From NCBI GenBank assembly GCA_937875245.1, contig CALNCH010000047.1, positions 1 through 5,155 on the forward strand: 5,155 bases of DNA, in the 5' to 3' direction. Of this stretch, positions 1-4,977 are shown piece after piece. The stretch comes from an uncultured Spirochaetaceae bacterium. Its GTDB lineage: Bacteria; Spirochaetota; Spirochaetia; Treponematales; Treponemataceae. Under the pieces are notes generated by a model, which searched no databases, was not told the origin of the DNA, and saw only the letters and a program-made list of their open reading frames with translations. A program made the translations under genes and the position numbers. How positions within the stretch are numbered: the stretch's first letter is position 1; each line of letters begins with the position of its first letter.

Positions 1-1
1 T

Positions 2-280
2 ACTATTTTATCTCGGGTTATAAGCCGAGGCTTATTAAAAAGTGGTCGTTCTTACGAAGTAAATATCAGTTTATTGGACAAGCCAGGACAATTGGTAGAA
101 GTGTCTTCTATTATTGCTCACTTAGGTGGAAACGTTGTTGCGGTATATCATGATAGAGGGGGAGAAGACACTGATGTAAACAGTTGTACCCTTTCATTAA
201 CTTTAGAAACACGAAATTTTGATCATATTGCAGAGATTAAAAAAGGCTTAAAGGAACGAGGATTTCAAATTATAAAATGA
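2..280 (+). CDS. ilvA: Threonine ammonia-lyase (threonine deaminase), C-terminal ACT domain, 5' partial
   Basis: The reading frame is open from the left edge to a TGA at 278-280, giving the last 92 residues; the start lies outside the window. The enzyme is PLP-dependent and converts threonine to 2-oxobutanoate plus ammonia, the entry step of isoleucine synthesis or of anaerobic threonine catabolism. The fragment begins ILSRVISRGLLKSGR, the typical end of the PLP-fold domain of TdcB-type enzymes (about 400 aa, one ACT domain). A regulatory ACT domain follows, with LLDKPGQL, GGNVVAVYHDR, the DVN segment and the TLETRNFDHIAEIKKGL stretch. The catalytic lysine region is not in view, so activity cannot be judged. 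An in-frame TTG at 74 is only an internal leucine. The stop overlaps the ATG of the next gene by 4 nt, suggesting co-transcription and translational coupling. The family call is firm. The choice between biosynthetic (ilvA) and catabolic (tdcB) naming is not settled by this fragment. Confidence 0.88.
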   Translation, partial: TILSRVISRGLLKSGRSYEVNISLLDKPGQLVEVSSIIAHLGGNVVAVYHDRGGEDTDVNSCTLSLTLETRNFDHIAEIKKGLKERGFQIIK

Positions 281-1173
281 AAAAGAGCATTTTAATACTT
301 CTTTGTTGCCTTTGTTTTAACCTTTGGGCTTTCCAAAAGGTTTCCCTTCCAAAAGAATTGGTTGCCATAGAAAAAAGTTATCCCCAAGCTCATATTTCTA
401 CCCTTTATAATTATGAAATTCAAGATTGGATTATTACTGTAAATGGGAAAGTAATGCGTTGGGCTGAAGGCAGAATACTACCCATAAAAAGTAATTATAA
501 GGCAAATGAATGGCGAAAGATTGTAGACTATGAGTATGCTTCTGCAATTCCAAATCCAGAAGCCTATAGTCCCCAAGAAATTGAAGCTTTGTCTCGGAAT
601 CGAATTTTGGGAACGCAATCGGCCAAACCTCCCTATTTTTTGGCTTTTCATGATGCCTTATATGATGGAATAAATAGAGTTGCTGTAGAAAAGCATATAA
701 AAACCACTAGTTTTTTAGGCAAACAAGTAAATTGTCATGAAGTAATTATTCCCCTGTTAAAAGAAATAGAAATGGAAATTTATGCTTTAGAGGATACTGA
801 AAAAAAAGCTAAGATTTCTCCTATAGATGGCACCGTCCAATATTTTGTTGCCCAGTTATCTGAAGTGCATGGATATGCTTGGCGGGATATTGAAGGAACA
901 GAATCAAGAAGTTTTCATAGTTGGGGAATTGCTATTGATGTACTTCCAAAGGGTTGGAATAGCAAAAATATGTATTGGCAATGGAGTAGTGAGTGGAATG
1001 ACAAATGGATGTTAATCCCTCTTTCTCGTCGATGGATGCCACCAGATCAAGTAGTTCAAGTGTTTGAAAAACACGGCTTTATCTGGGGCGGTAAGTGGGC
1101 ATTGTGGGATACTATGCACTTTGAATACCGCCCAGAATTAATTTATCTCCGAGACAATAAGGGCTTGCAGTAA
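277..1173 (+). CDS. Exported M15-family zinc peptidase, probable D-alanyl-D-alanine carboxypeptidase
   Basis: This 298-aa protein starts with a signal peptide: MKK, a hydrophobic stretch to about residue 17, and a likely cleavage after A18 (LWA-FQ). It should therefore act in the periplasm. The C-terminal third carries both M15 hallmarks. The first is S-x-H-x2-G-x-A-x-D at 212-221 (zinc ligands H214 and D221). The second is the downstream W-D-T-M-H-F-E at 277-283, with D278 as candidate catalytic acid and H281 as third zinc ligand. The DxxH form resembles M15C endolysin-type peptidases; VanY and VanX types have ExxH. Members cut D-Ala-D-Ala or L-Ala-D-Glu bonds in peptidoglycan, but the exact bond cannot be read from the sequence. 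Residues 19 to about 180 resemble no domain I recognise and make the protein longer than a minimal M15 enzyme. The ATG overlaps the upstream TGA (ATGA). The only purine-rich match, GAGG at 258-261, is about 15 nt away, so initiation is probably coupled to the upstream gene. Confidence 0.85.
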   Translation: MKKSILILLCCLCFNLWAFQKVSLPKELVAIEKSYPQAHISTLYNYEIQDWIITVNGKVMRWAEGRILPIKSNYKANEWRKIVDYEYASAIPNPEAYSPQEIEALSRNRILGTQSAKPPYFLAFHDALYDGINRVAVEKHIKTTSFLGKQVNCHEVIIPLLKEIEMEIYALEDTEKKAKISPIDGTVQYFVAQLSEVHGYAWRDIEGTESRSFHSWGIAIDVLPKGWNSKNMYWQWSSEWNDKWMLIPLSRRWMPPDQVVQVFEKHGFIWGGKWALWDTMHFEYRPELIYLRDNKGLQ

Positions 1174-1183
1174 TTGCAACCTT
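1159..1183. terminator. Weak hairpin at convergent gene ends, possible terminator
   Basis: AAGG (1159-1162) pairs with CCTT (1180-1183), and TTGCA (1165-1169) pairs with TGCAA (1175-1179), with a 2-nt bulge and a 5-nt loop. The hairpin spans the stop codon of the M15 peptidase gene and lies just before the 3' end of the opposing binding-protein gene. On the + strand a run of six T begins 12 nt after the stem (1196-1201). On the - strand the following bases are only moderately T-rich. It is therefore not a textbook intrinsic terminator in either direction. A second small dyad, TAACTA-TTTTT-TAGTTA at 1190-1206, lies beside it. Confidence 0.35.
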
Positions 1184-1192
1184 AATAAGTAA

Positions 1193-2194
1193 CTATTTTT
1201 TAGTTAGTGTTCCGTTTTGATAAATCATACTTGCTTGATCCAGATATTTTGCAGGAATGGTAATTCCACAATTTTTTGCAGCGTCTAAGTCGAATAACAA
1301 GTCACTATCAGAAGCTTCAGTCATAAATCTTACTGGTAAATCTGCTGGTTTTGTACCTCTTAGAATGGATACTACCATTTCACCTGTTGCACGACCAGCT
1401 TTGTAGTAGTTGAATCCACTTGCTATCATACAGCCACCTTCCATAGCTCCTGTAACGTCACCACTGAAAATTGGTTTTTTAGCTTTTGAAAAAACTTGAA
1501 CTAAAGCAGATAAAGCACTGAACACGGTGTTGTCGGTAGTAAGATAAATACCATCAACACGATTAACAATAGCTTCTGCAGCTTGTTTTACTTCAGATGA
1601 ATTGGTAATTGATTGTGTTACCAGTTCAATTCCAGCGAGTTTGCAACCTTCTGTTACAAGATTTAATGATGAAATAGAATTTGCTTCACCACTAGTATAA
1701 ATATAGCCTAAGGTTTTAATACCTGCAATTTCTTTGAATAAAGCAATGTGTTCTTTTGTAGGAATTGCATCACTCATTCCCGTTACGTTTCCTTCCCCTC
1801 TGTCTAAAGAACTTACTAAACCAGCTCCAATAGGATCTGTAACGGTACCAAAAACAACAGGAACATCTTTAATAGTATTTGCTAAAGCTATTGCAACTGG
1901 AGTTGCAATTCCAACTGCTACATCAACTTTAGAATTCTTAAATTTATTTGCAATTTGAGCGGCGGTATTTACATCTCCGTTAGCATTTTGCAAATCAAAA
2001 GTAGCATCAATACCTTCTTCTGTAATAACATCAATAACACCTTGTTCAATTTGATCTAATGCAACGTGTTGTACAATTTTTGCAATACCAATTTTAACTT
2101 TTCCATCGTTAGACTTTTCTTCTTTTGCTCCGCCTGCACTAAGAAGTGAGATACCAACTAATAAACTTACTAAACAAGCAATACCCTTTTTCAT
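1193..2194 (-). CDS. ABC transporter substrate-binding protein, TrpX-like (ABC_sub_bind family)
   Basis: This 333-aa periplasmic binding protein belongs to the family that includes tryptophan/tyrosine-type binding proteins (TrpX). The family pattern is clear along its length: KIGIAKIVQHVALDQIEQGV (34-53), FGTVTDPIGAGLV (115-127), NVTGMSD (136-142), GYIYTSGEANS (163-173), VDGIYLTTDN (213-222), PIFSGD (241-246) and GFNYYKAGRATGEM (260-273). The ligand is probably an aromatic or other amino acid, but this is inferred from the family only. The signal peptide (about 1-20) ends LLSAGGAKEE, with no cysteine at the lipobox position. It therefore looks like a soluble periplasmic protein and not a lipoprotein. 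I chose the ATG at 2194 over an in-frame TTG at 2212 because the TTG start would place the GGAGG ribosome site inside the coding sequence. No permease or ATPase gene lies next to it: downstream it converges on the M15 peptidase gene, and upstream a divergent hydrolase begins. It has its own strong promoter with an operator-like dyad. Confidence 0.88.
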   Translation of the reverse strand: MKKGIACLVSLLVGISLLSAGGAKEEKSNDGKVKIGIAKIVQHVALDQIEQGVIDVITEEGIDATFDLQNANGDVNTAAQIANKFKNSKVDVAVGIATPVAIALANTIKDVPVVFGTVTDPIGAGLVSSLDRGEGNVTGMSDAIPTKEHIALFKEIAGIKTLGYIYTSGEANSISSLNLVTEGCKLAGIELVTQSITNSSEVKQAAEAIVNRVDGIYLTTDNTVFSALSALVQVFSKAKKPIFSGDVTGAMEGGCMIASGFNYYKAGRATGEMVVSILRGTKPADLPVRFMTEASDSDLLFDLDAAKNCGITIPAKYLDQASMIYQNGTLTKK

Positions 2195-2205
2195 AAATAA
2201 TAATT

Positions 2206-2210
2206 CCTCC
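2206..2210 (-). promoter_or_regulatory. Shine-Dalgarno site of the binding-protein gene
   Basis: On the - strand GGAGG is followed by 11 nt and then ATG at 2194. It decides the start: the longer in-frame TTG at 2212 overlaps this site and is therefore unlikely. Confidence 0.8.
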
Positions 2211-2220
2211 AAGTAAAGAT

Positions 2221-2238
2221 GTTTCTGTTAGTAGAAAC
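2221..2238 (-). promoter_or_regulatory. Hairpin in the 5' leader of the binding-protein mRNA
   Basis: On the - strand GTTTCT and AGAAAC form a 6-bp stem with a 6-nt loop (ACTAAC). It lies between the predicted transcription start (near 2245) and the GGAGG site at 2206-2210, leaving the ribosome site single-stranded. It could protect the 5' end of the mRNA or be a second protein-binding dyad. The leader is only about 50 nt, too short for a known T-box or a typical riboswitch. Confidence 0.4.
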
Positions 2239-2247
2239 GTTTTATAA

Positions 2248-2267
2248 TGTTACTATAAACAGTAACA
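2248..2267. promoter_or_regulatory. Perfect dyad over the -10 box, candidate repressor operator
   Basis: TGTTACT (2248-2254) and AGTAACA (2261-2267) are perfect inverted repeats separated by ATAAAC. The 20-bp dyad covers the whole -10 box (2252-2257) and part of the spacer of the - strand promoter, where a bound repressor would block RNA polymerase. The centre-to-centre distance of the half sites is 13 bp, which is compatible with a dimeric helix-turn-helix regulator. It does not match the enteric TrpR operator, and the regulator is unknown. Confidence 0.6.
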
Positions 2268-2280
2268 CAAAAAAGGTCAA
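2252..2280 (-). promoter_or_regulatory. Sigma-70-type promoter of the binding-protein gene
   Basis: Read on the - strand, the -35 box is TTGACC (2280-2275), the spacer is exactly 17 nt, and the -10 box is TATAGT (2257-2252). Each box matches the consensus at five of six bases. A run of eight A lies just upstream of the -35 box (complement of 2284-2291) and could act as an UP element. The predicted start of transcription is near 2245, giving a leader of about 50 nt before the ATG at 2194. Confidence 0.75.
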
Positions 2281-2309
2281 TAGTTTTTTTTGAAAATACA
2301 TAATATAAT
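2281..2309 (+). promoter_or_regulatory. Promoter of the hydrolase gene, giving a possibly leaderless mRNA
   Basis: A perfect TATAAT is present at 2304-2309. The -35 position at 17-nt spacing (TAGTTT, 2281-2286) matches the consensus poorly and sits back to back with the -35 box of the opposite promoter. The usual start point, about 7 nt after the -10 box, falls on or beside the ATG at 2317. A T8 tract (2284-2291) runs through the -35 region. Confidence 0.5.
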
Positions 2310-2316
2310 TTTATGT

Positions 2317-3168
2317 ATGATACATACAACAATCGATTTATCTGTTCCATATGCAGAAAAAATCAACAACAATGGTTTTCAACCAAAACTAACTACTTAT
2401 ATTTTAGATAATTATCCCCAAATTGAACCCACTAGAAAAAGACCTTTAGTTTTAATTTGTCCAGGAGGTGGTTATCAACATTTATCACCAAGAGAAGCTG
2501 AGCCAATTGCCATTCAAATGAATGCACTAGGTTTTCATGCCTGCGTACTTCGATACAGTATTGTAGAAGACCCTGACCGTCCTATCTGCTTTCCTGCAAG
2601 TTTTTTAGACGCTTGCCAAGGAATTGCTTTAATTAGAAGCAGGGCAGAAGAATGGAATGTAGATCCAGATAAAATTGTAGTAGCGGGCTTTTCTGCAGGA
2701 GGGCATTTGGCCGCCACAGTAGGTGTTTACTGGAAAAATCAAATGGTTCAGGAATACTTGCATTTAAAAAGTGAACAGGTAAAACCAAATGCTTTACTGC
2801 TTTGCTATCCTGTAATTACTGCTGGAGAATTTGCTCATAAAGGTTCTATTCAAAATGTCTTGGGTACCAGTACTGTTTCTCCAGATTTTTTGAGTTTGGA
2901 AAAGCATGTTTCTTCTGATGTGCCACCTACTTTTATGTGGCATACCTATTCAGATGAAACAGTACCTGTGGAAAACTCTCTTCTTTTTGCTACTGAATTG
3001 CGAAAAAACAAGATTCCTCTTGAATTGCATATCTTTGCAAAAGGGTTACACGGATTAGCATTAGCCTCAGAAGAAACAGCACCAGATAATTACCCTGCAA
3101 TTATTCAACCAGAATGTCAGATTTGGGTTACACTCTTTGGCACTTGGTTAAAATCATTGTATAAGTAA
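2317..3168 (+). CDS. Alpha/beta-hydrolase, acetylesterase/carboxylesterase-like
   Basis: This 283-aa serine hydrolase has all the core motifs of the acetyl-xylan-esterase-like alpha/beta-hydrolases. These are the oxyanion-hole segment PGGGY (49-53), the nucleophile elbow G-F-S-A-G-G-H (124-130, S126), the acid D213 in the YSDETVP segment, and the base H245 in KGLHGLAL. Relatives remove acetyl or other acyl groups from carbohydrates or small esters; the true substrate cannot be read from the sequence. No signal peptide is visible, so it is probably cytoplasmic and would act on imported compounds. I prefer the ATG at 2317, because SVPYAE and the first strand follow directly. An in-frame TTG at 2290 would add nine residues (MKIHNIILC) and has only a distant AAGG at 2273-2276. 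No Shine-Dalgarno precedes 2317, and a TATAAT box ends 7 nt before it. The gene diverges from the binding-protein gene and is followed by pyrF after 55 nt, probably as a separate unit. Confidence 0.83.
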   Translation: MIHTTIDLSVPYAEKINNNGFQPKLTTYILDNYPQIEPTRKRPLVLICPGGGYQHLSPREAEPIAIQMNALGFHACVLRYSIVEDPDRPICFPASFLDACQGIALIRSRAEEWNVDPDKIVVAGFSAGGHLAATVGVYWKNQMVQEYLHLKSEQVKPNALLLCYPVITAGEFAHKGSIQNVLGTSTVSPDFLSLEKHVSSDVPPTFMWHTYSDETVPVENSLLFATELRKNKIPLELHIFAKGLHGLALASEETAPDNYPAIIQPECQIWVTLFGTWLKSLYK

Positions 3169-3187
3169 ATCTCTTGCTTGCCTCCCG

Positions 3188-3217
3188 TTGAAATTATAGG
3201 CTTGCCTATGGTACACT
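3188..3217 (+). promoter_or_regulatory. Candidate promoter of the pyrFKD operon with palindromic spacer
   Basis: TTGAAA (3188-3193, five of six matches to the -35 consensus) is followed after 18 nt by TACACT (3212-3217, four of six to the -10 consensus). The predicted transcription start, about 7 nt after the -10 box, falls on the pyrF ATG at 3224, so the mRNA would be leaderless. The spacer contains the inverted repeat ATAGGC-TT-GCCTAT (3196-3209). The match is moderate and the assignment tentative. Confidence 0.4.
3196..3209. repeat. Inverted repeat between the hydrolase gene and pyrF
   Basis: ATAGGC and GCCTAT are perfect inverted copies separated by TT, which would fold as a 5-bp stem with a CTTG tetraloop. 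Five T (3217-3221) lie 7 nt after it, which is too far for a standard intrinsic terminator. It may be a weak terminator for the hydrolase gene or an operator in the pyrF promoter spacer. An 8-bp direct repeat, GCTTGCCT, occurs at 3176-3183 and again at 3200-3207, the second copy inside this dyad. Confidence 0.45.
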
Positions 3218-3223
3218 TTTTGT

Positions 3224-4156
3224 ATGAATACATTGTTTGCCATGGGTCGCCTACAAGAGGCAGTAAAAGTAAAAGGTCCCCTTTGTACAGGGATAGACAC
3301 TGATTCTTCCTATCTTCCACCAGAAGTATTATCGCAGTATGACAGTCCTTCCCAAGCAGTTCTTGCCTACAATTTAGGACTTATTGAAGCAACAGCTCCT
3401 TATTCTGCTTGTTTTAAAGTGCAAATTGCTTATTACGAAGCCATGGGACTTGCAGGTTTAGACACCTATGTAAAAACCCTTAAAGCCATAAAAGCTTCTG
3501 GGGTTCCAGTTATCGCTGACATAAAACGAGGTGATATTGCAGATACTGCAAAAGCCTATGCAAAAGCCCATTTTACCGGAGACTTTGAAGCAGATATAAT
3601 CACGTTAAATCCGTATATGGGATTTGATACCCTTGCTCCCTTTACCGAATATATTTCCCCTGAAAAGGGTGGAAAAGGGGCTTTCGTTTTATTACGAACT
3701 TCTAATCCCGGTATGGTTGATATCGAAAAACAAGAGCTTGCAAAAGGGGGCTACGTTTTAGACCACGTTGGCTCAGAATTACTTTCTATAGCAGAGAAAT
3801 ATGCTCATTTGTATCCAGGTGCAGAATGTGCTCCTTTTGGTGCAGTTGTCGGTTGTACCGAAGAAAGTGATGCTCGTGCTTTACGAGATACATATCCAAA
3901 TATCTTTTTCTTAATTCCCGGATACGGAGCTCAAGGTGGAGCCGCCCGTATTGCAGCTACCTTGTTAGATAAAGCTGGTGGAGTTGTAAACTCTTCTCGG
4001 GGTATTTTATGTGCTTGGAAAAAAGATGAAAATATTGCTGCCAAAAAAGAAGCCGGCTCTCTTACCTTAAATGACATTGTTGCATCTGCAGAAAAGGCAG
4101 CAAAAGAAGGAAAGGCAGATTTATTAAATGCAGCATCTTTATTGGGTATAAAATGA
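3224..4156 (+). CDS. pyrF: Orotidine 5'-phosphate decarboxylase, subfamily 2
   Basis: This 310-aa cytoplasmic enzyme catalyses the last step of de novo UMP synthesis, decarboxylating OMP to UMP. It belongs to the longer PyrF subfamily 2 (about 270-310 aa), not the roughly 230-aa enteric type. Visible motifs are GPLCTGIDT near the N terminus (18-26), FKVQIAYYE with K65, the catalytic signature ADIKRGDI (D99, K101, D104), NPYMG (129-133), LLRTSNPG (156-163), IPGYGAQGG (231-239) and the phosphate-binding region NSSRGI (256-261). The K65/D99/K101/D104 tetrad appears complete. The ATG at 3224 gives the usual short lead before GPLC; a second in-frame ATG at 3242 is possible. Neither has a Shine-Dalgarno site. 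The stop overlaps the pyrK start by 4 nt (ATGA), making this the first gene of a pyrF-pyrK-pyrD operon. Confidence 0.95.
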   Translation: MNTLFAMGRLQEAVKVKGPLCTGIDTDSSYLPPEVLSQYDSPSQAVLAYNLGLIEATAPYSACFKVQIAYYEAMGLAGLDTYVKTLKAIKASGVPVIADIKRGDIADTAKAYAKAHFTGDFEADIITLNPYMGFDTLAPFTEYISPEKGGKGAFVLLRTSNPGMVDIEKQELAKGGYVLDHVGSELLSIAEKYAHLYPGAECAPFGAVVGCTEESDARALRDTYPNIFFLIPGYGAQGGAARIAATLLDKAGGVVNSSRGILCAWKKDENIAAKKEAGSLTLNDIVASAEKAAKEGKADLLNAASLLGIK

Positions 4157-4977
4157 GTACAAAAGCCGCTTATACCACAGGAAAGGTAACCCATTGTTCT
4201 GAAATACGACCTGACATTTACTCTGTAAAAATTGAAATTCCCTTGGTTTATGGCCAAGAATCTATTCCTCTTCCCGGGCAATTTTATATGCTTCGCTCAA
4301 GACCTTCTCAAACCTTACTAGCACGTCCCATTAGTGTATATCAAGTAAGTTCAGAATACATTTCTGAAGGGCAGAAGTTTTCTTCTGTAGAGTTTTTAAT
4401 TTTACAAAAAGGACAAGGAACTCAGCAACTTTGTGGAACAAGAACAGGAGACTTAGTAGATGTAACCGGTCCTGTTGGAAACGTTTTTCCTCTTCCTGAT
4501 ACTCCAAAACCTGTTTCTGTGGAAAACCCTCAAATTGCAATTATTGGAGGAGGAATTGGAGTTGCTCCAGTAGCTGGTTTTGCAACTTCTTTAGTTTCTT
4601 CTTCTTATGATTTTTATGCTTGTTTTAAGAATACCAGTTATGGTTTAGAACATTTAAAAGCCCATAAGATATTTATTACTACAGATGATGGAAGCGTAGG
4701 GGTAAAAGGAATGTTACCTGCTGTTTTTACAGAAAAAACCATTGCAGAAAAAGGATATACCGTAGTGTACGCTTGTGGCCCAGAACCGATGTTAGCCTAT
4801 GTCCAAAAGGTTTGTGAAACTGCTGGTATTACGTGCTGGTTAAGTATGGAACGCAGAATGGCTTGTGGAGTTGGCGCTTGTTTAGGTTGTACAATTACCA
4901 CTACTGAAGGAAATAAACGCTGTTGTAAAGATGGCCCAGTGTTTAGGGGTGATATTTTGCAATTTGGGAGACAATAA
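4153..4977 (+). CDS. pyrK: Dihydroorotate dehydrogenase B, electron-transfer (FAD/2Fe-2S) subunit
   Basis: This 274-aa subunit carries electrons from the PyrD FMN through a [2Fe-2S] cluster and FAD to NAD+, making the enzyme the class 1B form. The N-terminal ferredoxin-reductase-like barrel has PGQFYMLR (41-48) and the FAD-binding ARPISVY (57-63). The nucleotide-binding domain has GGGIGVAP (132-139) and YACGPEPML (206-214). The C-terminal cluster motif has C238, C243, C246 and C258, the last just before KDGPVF. C257, beside it, takes the place usually held by a non-cysteine residue and is probably not a ligand. Length is normal for PyrK (about 250-280 aa). It overlaps pyrF by 4 nt and pyrD by 1 nt (TAATG), so the three genes are surely co-translated, and PyrK is made next to its partner PyrD. 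No strong ribosome site is visible; initiation probably depends on pyrF translation. Confidence 0.95.
   Translation: MSTKAAYTTGKVTHCSEIRPDIYSVKIEIPLVYGQESIPLPGQFYMLRSRPSQTLLARPISVYQVSSEYISEGQKFSSVEFLILQKGQGTQQLCGTRTGDLVDVTGPVGNVFPLPDTPKPVSVENPQIAIIGGGIGVAPVAGFATSLVSSSYDFYACFKNTSYGLEHLKAHKIFITTDDGSVGVKGMLPAVFTEKTIAEKGYTVVYACGPEPMLAYVQKVCETAGITCWLSMERRMACGVGACLGCTITTTEGNKRCCKDGPVFRGDILQFGRQ
4966..4970 (+). promoter_or_regulatory. Shine-Dalgarno site of pyrD within the end of pyrK
   Basis: GGGAG, 6 nt before the pyrD ATG at 4977, supports that start, although it overlaps the pyrK stop codon (TAATG). Confidence 0.6.

Noticed and set aside
74..280. A separate 68-aa ACT-domain gene starting at TTG 74
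   Set aside because: The same frame is open to the window edge and the upstream residues match the end of the threonine deaminase catalytic domain, so TTG 74 is an internal leucine.
800..807. A8 tract in the M15 gene as a programmed frameshift or phase-variable site
   Set aside because: The normal frame continues through both catalytic motifs, and neither alternative frame gives a meaningful extension; only random slippage is possible.
827..1015. 62-aa + strand frame inside the M15 gene
   Set aside because: It lies out of frame across the M15 catalytic motifs, has no recognisable features and no ribosome site.
1174..1192. Strong bidirectional terminator between the convergent genes
   Set aside because: The hairpin is short and bulged and no T-run follows directly on either strand, so it is kept only as a weak candidate.
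2195..2212. Upstream TTG start of the binding protein (six extra residues)
   Set aside because: Those codons contain the GGAGG ribosome site, and starting at ATG 2194 gives a normal MKKG signal peptide.
2195..2245. T-box or riboswitch in front of the TrpX-like gene
   Set aside because: The predicted leader is about 50 nt, too short, and no T-box sequence or terminator/antiterminator pair is visible.
2248..2267. The dyad as an enteric-type TrpR operator
   Set aside because: The half sites and their spacing do not match the CTAG-centred TrpR palindrome; only the gene family suggests tryptophan.
3931..4281. 116-aa - strand frame over the pyrF-pyrK junction
   Set aside because: It is antisense to two certain genes, with low-complexity Ala/Phe-rich translation and no motif.
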